Of a DNA stretch of 64,000 bases, positions 47,592 through 58,600 are shown piece after piece. The notes beneath the pieces were generated by a model, which saw only the letters and a list, made by a program, of their open reading frames with translations, made no database searches and was not told where the DNA came from. Source of the DNA: Heterodera schachtii (Eukaryota; Nematoda; Chromadorea; Rhabditida; Heteroderidae); the NCBI GenBank assembly GCA_023374025.1, contig SIJG01000035.1, positions 930,001 through 994,000 on the forward strand. The letters are read 5' to 3'. Each line of letters begins with the position of its first letter. Within the stretch, counting starts at the first letter, position 1. The translations under genes were made by a program, and so were the position numbers.

Positions 47592-48231
47592 CAGGGTGCG
47601 GATCTGTTCTGATTTATCAGAAATGTTCTGATTTGGAGGGTCCAAATCTGAGAAAATAAAAATGTTCTGATTTATCAGAAATGTTCTGATTTCGGGATAG
47701 CGACCAAATTTTGTTCTGATTTCGTAAAATTCTTCAACAATTGGTAATTTTATGGCGTAATGTCACTCAGATTCCAAAAAATTTTTCCACGGCGGTGCCT
47801 GTCGACACCGCCGGACCCTAAAAATCCTTTGTTTTCTTAAAAATTGTGCTTGAAAATCACAATTTGGACAATTTTTGGACAAAATCTGTTAACAAAATAT
47901 ACTCAAATTTTAAAAATTTTTTCCGGCGGCGCCTATCGGCACCGCCGGACCCTCCCCCTCGCCCATTTCCCAAAAGTTTTTTGGAAAAATGTGCCGCAAG
48001 AAAATTGTTAATATTTTGATTTTTTGATCCCGAATGTGCTAAAATTTATGATTTGCTAATTTTCTCCCACAAAATTGTTAAAATCGATAATGGGAGACGA
48101 AAAATATAATATTTGATACATTTTTGATCGAAAAATTGTAAAAAATAACTAAATGTTCTGATTTTTTACCCCAAAATCTGATTTTTTGGGCTCGATGTTC
48201 TGATTTTGAAAAATTTTCGATCCGCACCCTG
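47592..48231. mobile_element. Non-autonomous hAT-type element, 640 bp
   Basis: Ends CAGGGTGCGGATC / GATCCGCACCCTG are inverted repeats. The 8-bp target duplication CCCTAGAT (47584-47591 and 48232-48239) is perfect, and the duplicated block downstream has the unoccupied site at 50493-50500. The interior has many copies of TGTTCTGATTT and two GC-rich hairpin motifs (47787-47814 and 47923-47949). No transposase frame. Confidence 0.92.
47787..47949. repeat. Pair of GC-rich hairpin motifs
   Basis: Two copies of a ~25-bp near-palindrome, CCGGCGGCGCC then TATC then GGCACCGCCGG (one copy with GTCG loop), about 110 bp apart. Further copies: 8796-8821, 10459-10483, 27152-27178, 27317-27340, 30452-30477, and a partial one at 27041. 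Confidence 0.85.
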
Positions 48232-48692
48232 CCCTAGATTAACTATTGTAATTTCATGCTTTTTTAGATAATAATCACGAAAAAAAACTATCTTTTGTAA
48301 TATATCAAATTTGTTAAAGTTTTTTTTGTGTCTTACGTTGATTAGGACAAATATTTTATAAAGTTTAAAGAATAATTTTAATCAATCTTTTTTTAGACTT
48401 TAATTTTTTCATATACGAAAAGCCTCTAAAATAATTTTACTTTTTAAGGTTTAATTCAAAAATTTTTATTTCCATTTGAAACAAAAAATCAATGATTGAT
48501 TTATTTTATGAATAAATAATAATAAAAACATTAATTATTCTAGCATAAAAAACTCAACTTTATTGAGCAATTCAATCAAATAAATTCATAATAAAAATTA
48601 TTTTTCTTTAATAAAATTATTTTTACAAAAAATAAAAATGCATTTCTGGCATAGAATTTTTATTTTTTCAATAATTTTCTATATTTATAAAA

Positions 48693-49413
48693 TTGAATCA
48701 TGGCAAAATCCATGAAAATTTTAATGAAATATTCGGCAACGAATGGGACAAAAATAAAAGAGAAGAAAACGAAGAAGAAAATTATATCGAATCAATTGAT
48801 CAAATGCCAAATGATCGGAGTTTTATCAAAAGTGATCAAAATGCGAAAGAAGAACAAAATAATCAACAAAAAAGAAGAACAATTCAAAAATTTGAAACAA
48901 TTAAAGAAAAGCTGAAGGAAAAAGGAAAATACCAATGGCAAAACAGTGGCAAAATTGAGGGAAAAATTGGAAAATTATTAGGCACAAATCGTGGAAAAAT
49001 ATACAAATGGAAAAAAAGAATTAAATTTAAAGAAAAAGATGGAAAAGAGTTTTTATGAGATGAAAAAGAAAGAATTCATTGAACGAATTGACGAATTTAA
49101 AAGTTTATATGACCAAGGCAAACAGAAAGAATTTGTGAAGGAATTGGGCATTTCTGAAAGGACATTTCGAAAATGGAAAAAAGAATTAACACCAAAATAT
49201 AATAAAAGTAAGAGAGAATTTTTTGTTTTTTGCATTTTAATTCTAATTTAAGCAAAAAATATTTACTCCAACGAGGACAAATTGAAAAAGATGAAGCAAT
49301 ATTTCAAAATTAAAGAAGGAAACCCAAAAATTAATGATGAATTAATTGCTAAGAAATTCGGGATTGGAATTCGAACTTTGAGAAATTGGAAAAAGAAAAT
49401 TGCTTCCATGTGA
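48693..49413 (+). pseudogene. HTH family protein, copy 2, with A-run frameshift
   Basis: Exon 1 runs from about 48693 to 49207, exon 2 from 49253 to 49413 (TGA), with the same phase-1 intron position as copy 1. Three HTH-like units are present: IGKLLGTNRGKIYKWKK, VKELGISERTFRKWKKEL and KKFGIGIRTLRNWKKK. After the first, a run of seven A (TGGAAAAAAAGAATT, about 49010-49020) has one base more than copies 1 and 3, shifting the frame; the second reading frame then continues to the donor. The start codon is unclear: the family's MKLN start is altered here to a non-ATG (TTGAAT). Either a young pseudogene or an assembly homopolymer error. Confidence 0.7.
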
Positions 49414-49710
49414 TTTTTTAAAGGAGTTTATAGGTGCGTGTACACTTCGCCTACTGGACATTTCGCCTACTCACCTAAAATCGGACGTTTCGCCTACTAA
49501 CCCAAAATTGTATATTTTGTCAACAGTCTAAAATTGTTTTTTTTTTACTTTTATTTTAAATACGAATTTTTCCACAAAATATTGCTTAAAACTTGAAGTA
49601 AGCAAATGTCATGCTGCTTTTTCTGTTATATAATTAATTTTGTTTTTTTTTAATTTTTTAGATTTTGCCTTTGTCGCTTGTAATATTTTCTATATTTTTG
49701 TTTGCCTTAA

Positions 49711-49821
49711 AAATTAAATCCGGCAAAATCCGACCACAAAATAATTGCTGACAAATTGGAAATTTGGTATTCAACTCAAAGAAAATGGAAAAAGGAATTA
49801 ATAATGATTTTTAGTCTTTGA
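49711..49821 (+). pseudogene. Internally deleted HTH relic
   Basis: The frame reads KLNPAKSD, the family N-terminus as in the copy at 24653 (-), and then jumps directly to KIIADKLEIWYSTQRKWKKE, the third HTH unit, ending in TGA. The first two units and the intron are missing. It lies between copies 2 and 3, has no ATG, and is probably a remnant of an intervening tandem copy. Confidence 0.7.
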
Positions 49822-51046
49822 ATTATTGCACGCGAGTTGCTTTCATTCAATTTATTTTTTTGAATTGTTCTCTCTTTTTCTGATCAGTTGGACCATTTCC
49901 AATTTCTCCATTTCCGTGGGGTTTCATTCAGCTAACTTTTTGTAGTTTTAGCTGGGTTAGAAAGGGCTATTTTAATCAATTTTAATGGTGCATAGACGAA
50001 TATGAATATATTCAGGCACACAATAACCCAATTTTTTTATATCAAAATTATTTTATGTCTAATGAAAAATTTTTCGTTAAAAATTGTATAGATTTTTTAT
50101 TTTCTTGATCTCATTAATAGCACTAAGTGCTTTCTACACTAGCCTGCAAAATTTGAAAAAAATTGGCTAAGTTTTCAAATAGTTAAGGCCAAAAAGGTCT
50201 GAAAATCTGGTTACTTGAGTACTTTTGGCCATAACTTTGTTCAAACTTGAAAATTTTTTGAAATTTTAGGTAAGCTAATAGAGAACTCTTAGGGCTATCG
50301 AATGATATTAAGAATTCTTTAATTTGGTTGCCATTTGCAAAAGTTATGGGCAGTTTTTGTTGAAAATTTCATTTCATGGTTTTTTTTATAACGACTCAGC
50401 ACCAACCATATGCTTCAAAGTGGCCCTTTATGCCATGCCATTTTTATATGAAATTTTTTCGAATTCTAAGCATGCCTATCATGTAGAGAGCACCCTAGAT
50501 TAACTATTGTAATTTTCATGCTTTTTTAGATAATAATCACGAAAAAAAACTATCTTTTGTAATATATCAAATTTGTTAAAGTTTTTTTTGTGTATTACGC
50601 TGATAGGACAAATATTTTATAAAGTTTAAAGAAAAATAATGTTAATCAATCTTTTTTTTAGACTTTCAAAAAATTGTTTTAATTTTTTTCATATACGAAA
50701 AGCCTCTAAAATAATTTTACTTTTTCAGGTTTAATTCAAAAAATTTTCTTTCCATTTGAAACAAAAAATCAATGCGTGATTTTATGAATAAATAATAATA
50801 AAAACATTAATTATTCTAGCATAAAAAACTCAACTTTATTGAGCAATTCAATCAAATAAATTCATAATATAAAATTATTTTTCTTTAATAAAATTATTTA
50901 CAAAAAATAAAAATGCATTTCTGGCATATAATTTTTTCAATAATTTTCTGTGTTATACAATTAAATCCGGCAAAATCCGTCCAAATTTTGATGAAATATT
51001 TGGAGAAGGATGGTACAAAAATGAAAGAGATGAAAAAGTGGTAAAA
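49822..51046 (+). repeat. Duplicated 5' flank of HTH copy 3
   Basis: 50040-51000 repeats 47260-48700 (TTTCTACACTAGCCTGCAAA, GGGCTATCGAATGATATTAA, CATGCCTATCATGTAGAGAG, CATAAAAAACTCAACTTTAT in order) but lacks the 640-bp hAT element. Short parts of the same block also occur at about 4375-4465. No other gene seen here. Confidence 0.8.
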
Positions 51047-51673
51047 ATGGAACAAAACGACCAAAACGAGGAAAATGAAAATTCAAGGAATGATCAAATT
51101 GTTGTAGAAATGGGAAATGACCCAAATGATCAACAGAAAAGAGAAATAATTTTAAAATTTGATGAAATTAAAGAGAGGTTGAGAGAAAAAGGAAAATATC
51201 TCTATAAAAACAGAATCAAAATTGAGTGTAAAATTGGAAAATTATTAGGCATTGGACGCAGTAAAATATACAAATGGAAAAAAGAATTAAATTTAAATAA
51301 AATTCAAAAAATGGAAAGGAGTTTTTATGAGCATAAAAAGAAAGAATTCATTGAAAGAATTGATGAATTTAAAAGTTTAAATGGCCAAGGCAAACAAAAA
51401 GAATTTGTGAAGGAATTGGGCATTTCTAAAGACACTTTTATAAAATGGAAAAAAGAATTGATGCCAAATTATTATAAAAGTGAGAGAATATTGGATTTTA
51501 TTTAAATTTTAAATTTTAAGCACAAAATAAATATTCCAATGGTGACAAATTAAAAATTATGAAGCAATACTTCAAAATGAAAGGAGGAAACCCAAAAATT
51601 AGTGACAAAAAAAATTGCTAAGGAATTGGAAATTCCAAGTCGAACTCTGACAAGATGGAAAAACATGTGTTAG
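51047..51673 (+). CDS. HTH family protein, copy 3 (late frameshift)
   Basis: Exon 1 from ATG 51047 to 51479, exon 2 51521-51673. An acidic, Gln/Asn-rich N-terminal region (MEQNDQNEENENSRND) precedes IGKLLGIGRSKIYKWKKEL and VKELGISKDTFIKWKKEL. In exon 2, a run of eight A (about 51607-51614) is one base longer than expected and brings a TAA before the third unit (IAKELEIPSRTLTRWKN, in the shifted frame, ending TAG). The first ~150 residues are intact. The upstream frame is open past this ATG and lines up with the family N-terminus after a one-base loss. DNA binding is inferred from the HTH pattern only. Confidence 0.6.
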
Positions 51674-52699
51674 TTTTTAGTGTGATTTTTTTTTCGTATG
51701 ATTTTATTTCATTTTATTCTGTGTATTGGTTGTTTATTTTTTGATTTTTTTGATAAAATTTTTTAGAATTTTGCATCTTATATTTTAAATTATGGTTAAC
51801 ATTTATCTCAAAAATTCTTGTTATTAAATTAAAGCATTATTTTTTTCGTTATTTATTGAAAAAATATAAAACACTTTAAAATATAAAGACAATCAAATAA
51901 ATACAAAATTTTCGTAAATTTAATTTAATTAATAAACTCATAAAGATATTAATTCAGTTAAATATAGCAGTGCTTCTTTAAGATAATAGCAAAACTACGA
52001 ATGATATAAGTTTTAAAACAATTACAAATTAAAATTTTTTGCAATTTATACAATTAAAACCATTTATATCCTAAATTAATTAATTTTTTTTGTACTTGCT
52101 TATTTTATCTATTTTCATTAATTTAATAAATCTATTTCCCTTTACAAATGCTTAATTAAAAAACCATTCATTTTAAGGTTTCAGGATTAGATTAAACAAA
52201 CTTTAATTCCTTCATATTTTTTTAAAGCAACAAAAAGATTTATATGTGAGGTTTTCTTCTCATAATCCACCTTGTAGTTTGCAAGAATTTCTCATTAAAT
52301 TTAATTGAATGTCTGTTTGGATGTTTGTCGGATTCCTTTTTTTGGCATTGGCATTATATTGAAGCAATGTATCAATTACAGAATTTTTACATTCTCGACA
52401 TTAATCAGAGGAAAAGTTTTTATTTTGCATTCCAATTTTGAACCATTTGCGTTTCACTTCAAGAAAATTTAATTTTATGTTTTTTTCCGATACAAAAAAT
52501 ACAAAAATTTTATATTGGAAATGCAAAAAGATCTCTGAAATAAATTAGTTTTTTTTGCTTTTATTTAATCAGTGATTTCCGCTGACTATAAATTAATTTT
52601 AATAAAATTTTATCGTAATTATCCTTAATTGTTATTCAATATAATAATGACCTAAATGATTGCGTCTTGTTTACTACTTAACACAATAATATAAAATAA
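51674..52699. other. Intergenic, no gene seen
   Basis: AT-rich spacer between the HTH block and the satellite array. No exon, element end or internal repeat was identified. Confidence 0.5.
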
Positions 52700-55600
52700 T
52701 GCTGCTACGCCTGTAAAATTTGGTGAGATTATATTGATTTTAGAAGGCGCTAGGTTCGATGAAACTTTTTAAAAATTAAGCCTAAACTTTTTGGCCTGTT
52801 TAAAAAGGAATTAAAAATTTTATTCATCTCACTTTTTGATAGAAAAAGCATCAGAGAGCCTTCTTTAACATGTAAATAAAATTTGGTGCGTTTCAGAGCA
52901 CTTTCTGAAAAAATAATTATGAATTAATTTTGCAAAAGAATAAATAATTAATGAAATTTCAGAATTTCTAAAAAATTTTTAAAACTAATATACGTTTACC
53001 TTTTTTCAGTTTAGGGGAGTACGCCTGTAAAATTTGGTGAGATTATATTGATTTTAGAAGGCGCTAGGTTCGATGAAACTTTTTAAAATTTAAGCCTAAA
53101 CTTTTTGCTTATTTAAAAAACAATTAAAAATTTTTAAAAATTTTATTCATCTCCCTTTTTGATAGAAAAAGCATCAGAGAGCCTTCCTTAACATGTAAAT
53201 AAAATTTGGTGCGTTTCAGAGCACTTTCTGAAAAAATAATTATGAATTAATTTTGCAAAAATAAATAAATAGTGAAACTTTAAAAATTCATAGAAAATTT
53301 AAATTCATAGGTACTAGTGCTAAATCAGCGCAGAGACGCCTTTCCTTGACCTTTTTAGGCCCCTGCAAAACCTGGTGCGCTTCTGATCACTACTCGAAAA
53401 ATGAGTAATTGAATTTTCACTAAAAAATTAAGCCTAAACGTTTTGGCCTGTTTAAAAAGGAATTAAAAATTTTATTCATATCCCTTTTTGATAGAAAAAG
53501 CATCAGAGAGCATTATTTAACATGTAAATAAAATTTGGTGCGTTTCAGAGCACTTTCTGAAAAAATAATTATGAATTAATTTTGCAAAAAATAAATAATT
53601 AATGAAGAAGTCAGAATTTGGAAAAATTTTTAAATCCAATATACGTTTACCTTTTTTCAGTTTAAGTTAGTCCCTTACCGGGGAGTACGCCTGTAAAATT
53701 TGGTGAGATTATATTGATTTTAGAAGGCGCTAGGTTCGATGAAACTTTTTAAAAATTAAGCCTAAACTTTTTGGCCTGTTTAAAAAGGAATTAAAAATTT
53801 TATTCATCTCACTTTTTGATAGAAAAAGCATCAGAGAGCCTTCCTTAACATGTAAATAAAATTTGGTGCGTTTCAGAGCACTTTCTGAAAAAATAATTAT
53901 GAATTAATTTTGCAAAAATAAATAAATAGTGAAACTTTAAAAATTCATAGAAAATTTAAATTCATAGGTACTAGTGCTAAATCAGCGCAGAGACGCCTTT
54001 CCTTGACCTTTTTAGGCCCCTGCAAAACCTGGTGCGCTTCTGATCACTACTCGAAAAATGAGTGATTGAATTTTCACTAAAAAATTAAGCCTAAACTTTT
54101 TGGCCTGTTTAAAAAGGAATTAAAAATTTTATTCATATCCCTTTTTGATAGTAAAAACATCAGAGAGCCTTATTTAACATGTAAATAAAATTTGGTGCGT
54201 TTCAGAGCACTTTCTGAAAAAATAATTATGAATTAATTTTGCAAAAGAATAAATAATTAATGAAGAAGTCAGAATTTGGAAAAATTTTTAAATCCAATAT
54301 ACGTTTACCTTTTTTCAGTTTAAGTTAGTCCCTTACCGGGGAGTACGCCTGTAAAATTTGGTGAGATTATATTGATTTTAGAAGGCGCTAGGTTCGATGA
54401 AACTTTTTAAAATTTAAGCCTAAACTTTTTTGCTTATTTAAAAAACAATTAAAAATTTTTAAAAATTTTATTCATCTCCCTTTTTGATAGAAAAAGCATC
54501 AGAGAGCCTTCCTTAACATGTAAATGAAATTTGGTGCGTTTCAGAGCACTTTCTGAAAAAATATTTATGAATTAATTTTGCAAAAATAAATAAATAGTGA
54601 AACTTTAAAAATTCATAGAAAATTTAAATCCAATATACGTTTACCTTTTTCAGTTTAAGTTAGTCCCTTACCGGGGAGTACGCCTGTAAAATTTGGTGAG
54701 ATTATATTGATTTTAGAAGGCGCTAGGTTCGATGAAACTTTTTAAAAATTAAGCCTAAACTTTTTGGCCTGTTTAAAAAGGAATTAAAAATTTTATTCAT
54801 CTCCCTTTTTGATAGAAAAAGCATCAGAGAGCCTTCTTTAACATGTAAATAAAATTTGGTGCGTTTCAGAGCACTTTCTGAAAAAATAATTATGAATTAA
54901 TTTTGCAAAAGAATAAATAATTAATGAAATTTCAGAATTTCTAAAAAATTTTTAAAACTAATATACGTTTACCTTTTTTCAGTTTAAGTTAGTCCCTTAC
55001 CGGGGAGTACGCCTGTAAAATTTGGTGAGATTATATTGATTTTAGAAGGCGCTAGGTTCGATGAAACTTTTTAAAATTAAGCCTAAACTTTTTTGCTTAT
55101 TTAAAAAGCAATTAAAAATTTTTAAAAATTTTATTCATCTCCCTTTTTGATAGAAAAAGCATCAGAGAGCCTTCTTTAACATGTAAATAAAATTTGTTGC
55201 GTTTCAGAGCACTTTCTGAAAAAATATTATGAATTAATTTTGCAAAAATAATAAATAGTGAAACTTTAAAAATTCATAGAAAATTTAAATTCATAGGTAC
55301 TAGTGCTAAATCAGCGCAGAGACGCCTTTCCTTGACCTTTTTAGGCCCCTGCAAAACCTGGTGCGCTTCTGATCACTACTCGAAAAATGAGTGATTGAAT
55401 TTTCACTAAAAAATTAAGCCTAAACTTTTTGGCCTGTTTAAAAAGGAATTAAAAATTTTATTCATATCCCTTTTTGATAGTAAAAACATCAGAGAGCCTT
55501 ATTTAACATGTAAATAAAATTTGGTGCGTTTCAGAGCACTTTCTGAAAAAATAATTATGAATTAATTTTGCAAAAGAATAAATAATTAATGAAGAAGTCA

Positions 55601-58600
55601 GAATTTGGAAAAATTTTTAAATCCAATATACGTTTACCTTTTTTCAGTTTAAGTTAGTCCCTTACCGGGGAGTACGCCTGTAAAATTTGGTGAGATTATA
55701 TTGATTTTAGAAGGCGCTAGGTTCGATGAAACTTTTTAAAATTTAAGCCTAAACTTTTTGCTTATTTAAAAAAGCAATTAAAAATTTTTAAAAATTTTAT
55801 TCATCTCCCTTTTTGATAGAGAAAGCATCAGAGAGCCTTCCTTAACATGTAAATGAAATTTGGTGCGTTTCAGAGCACTTTCTGAAAAAATAATTATGAA
55901 TTAATTTTGCAAAAGAATAAATAATTAATGAAGAAGTCAGAATTTGGAAAAATTTTTAAATCTATATACGTTTACCTTTTTTCAGTTTAAGTTAGTCCCT
56001 TACCGGGGAGTACGCCTGTAAAATTTGGTGAGATTATATTGATTTTAGAAGGCGCTAGGTTCGATGAAACTTTTTAAAATTAAGCCTAAACTTTTTGGCC
56101 TGTTTAAAAAGGAATTAAAAATTTTATTCATATCCCTTTTTGATAGTAAAAACATCAGAGAGCCTTATTTAACATGTAAATAAAATTTGGTGCGTTTCAG
56201 AGCACTTTCTGAAAAAATAATTATGAATTAATTTTGCAAAAGAATAAATAATTAATGAAGAAGTCAGAATTTGGAAAAATTTTTAAATCCAATATACGTT
56301 TACCTTTTTTCAGTTTAAGTTAGTCCCTTACCGGGGAGTACGCCTGTAAAATTTGGTGAGATTATATTGATTTTAGAAGGCGCTAGGTTCGATGAAACTT
56401 TTTAAAAATTAAGCCTAAACTTTTTGGCCTGTTTAAAAAGGAATTAAAAATTTTATTCATCTCCCTTTTTGATAGAAAAAGCATCAGAGAGCCTTCTTTA
56501 ACATGTAAATAAAATTTGGTGCGTTTCAGAGCACTTTCTGAAAAAATAATTATGAATTAATTTTGCAAAAGAATAAATATTAATGAAGGTCCAGAATTTC
56601 TAAAAATTTTTAAACTCAATATACGTTACCTTTTTTCAGTTTAAGTTAGTCCCTTACCGGGGAGTACGCCTGTAAAATTTGGTGAGATTATATTGATTTT
56701 AGAAGGCGCTAGGTTCGATGAAACTTTTTAAAAATTAAGCCTAAACTTTTTTGCTGTTTAAAAAGGAATTAAAAATTTAATCATCTCCCTTTTTGATAGA
56801 AAAGGCATCAGAGAGCCTTCTTTAACATTTAAATAAATTTTGTGCGTTTCAGAGCACTTTCTGAAAAAATAATTATGAATTAATTTTGCAAAAAAATAAA
56901 TAATTAATGAAGAAGTCAGAATTTCGAAAATTTTTAAATCCAATATACGTTTACCTTTTTTCAGTTTAAGTTAGTCCCTTACCGGGGAGTACGCCTGTAA
57001 AATTTGGTGAGATTATATTGATTTTAGAAGGCGCTAGGTTCGATGAAACTTTTTAAAATTTAAGCCTAAACTTTTTGCCTGTTTAAAAAGGAATTAAAAA
57101 TTTTATTCATCTCCCTTTTTGATAGAAAAAGCATCAGAGAGCCTTCTTTAACATGTAAATAAAATTTGGTGCGTTTCAGAGCACTTTCTGAAAAAATAAT
57201 TATGAATTAATTTTGCAAAAGAATAAATAATTAATGAAATTTCAGAATTTCTAAAAAATTTTTAAAACTAATATACGTTTACCTTTTTTCAGTTTAAGTT
57301 AGTCCCTTACCGGGGAGTACGCCTGTAAAATTTGGTGAGATTATATTGATTTTAGAAGGCGCTAGGTTCGATGAAACTTTTTAAAATTTAAGCCTAAACT
57401 TTTTTGCTTATTTAAAAAACAATTAAAAATTTTTAAAAATTTTATTCATCTCCCTTTTTGATAGAGAAAGCATCAGAGAGCCTTCCTTAACATGTAAATG
57501 AAATTTGGTGCGTTTCAGAGCACTTTCTGAAAAAATATTTATGAATTAATTTTGCAAAAATAAATAAATAGTGAAACTTTAAAAATTCATAGAAAATTTA
57601 AATTCATAGGTACTAGCTTTTTCAGTTTAAGTTAGTCCCTTACCGGGGAGTACGCCTGTAAAATTTGGTGAGAATTATATTGGTTTTAGAAGGCGCTAGG
57701 TTCGATGAAACTTTTTAAAAATTAAGCCTAAACTTTTGGCCTGTTTAAAAAGGAATTAAAAATTTTATTCATCTCCCTTTTTGATAGAAAAAGCATCAGA
57801 GAGCCTTATTTAACATGTAAATAAAATTTGGTGCGTTTCAGAGCACTTTCTGAAAAAATAATTATGAATTAATTTTGCAAAAGAATAAATAATTAATGAA
57901 GGTCAGAATTTCTAAAAATTTTTAAAACTAATATACGTTTACCTTTTTTCAGTTTAAGTTAGTCCCTTACCGGGGAGTACGCCTGTAAAATTTGGTGAGA
58001 TTATATTGATTTTAGAAGGCGCTAGGTTCGATGAAACTTTTTAAAAATTAAGCCTAAACTTTTTGGCCTGTTTAAAAAGGAATTTTTAAAAATTTTATTC
58101 ATCTCCCTTTTTGATAGAAAAAGCATCAGAGAGCCTTCTTTAACATGTAAATGAAATTTGGTGCGTTTCAGAGCACTTTCTGAAAAAATAATTATGAATT
58201 AATTTTGCAAAAGAATAATAATTAATGAAGAAGTCAGAATTTCGAAAAAATTTTTAAATCCAATATACGTTTACCTTTTTTCAGTTTAAGTTAGTCCCTT
58301 ACCGGGGAGTACGCCTGTAAAATTTGGTGAGATTATATTGATTTTAGAAGGCGCTAGGTTCGATGAAACTTTTTAAAATTAAGCCTAAACTTTTTGCTTA
58401 TTTAAAAACAATTAAAATTTTTAAAAATTTTATTCATCTCCCTTTTTGATAGAGAAAGCATCAGAGAGCCTTCCTTAACATGTAAATGAAATTTGGTGCG
58501 TTTCAGAGCACTTTCTGAAAAAATAATTATGAATTAATTTTGCAAAAGAATAAATAATTAATGAAGAAGTCAGAATTTGGAAAAATTTTTAAAACTAATA

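Noticed and set aside
54370..54400. GGTTCGAT in each satellite monomer as a polymerase III box B
   Set aside because: It lacks the final TCC of the consensus and no box A lies at a fitting distance upstream.
56758..56943. Minus-strand frame of 61 codons
   Set aside because: Lies wholly in the satellite and is not kept open in neighbouring monomers.
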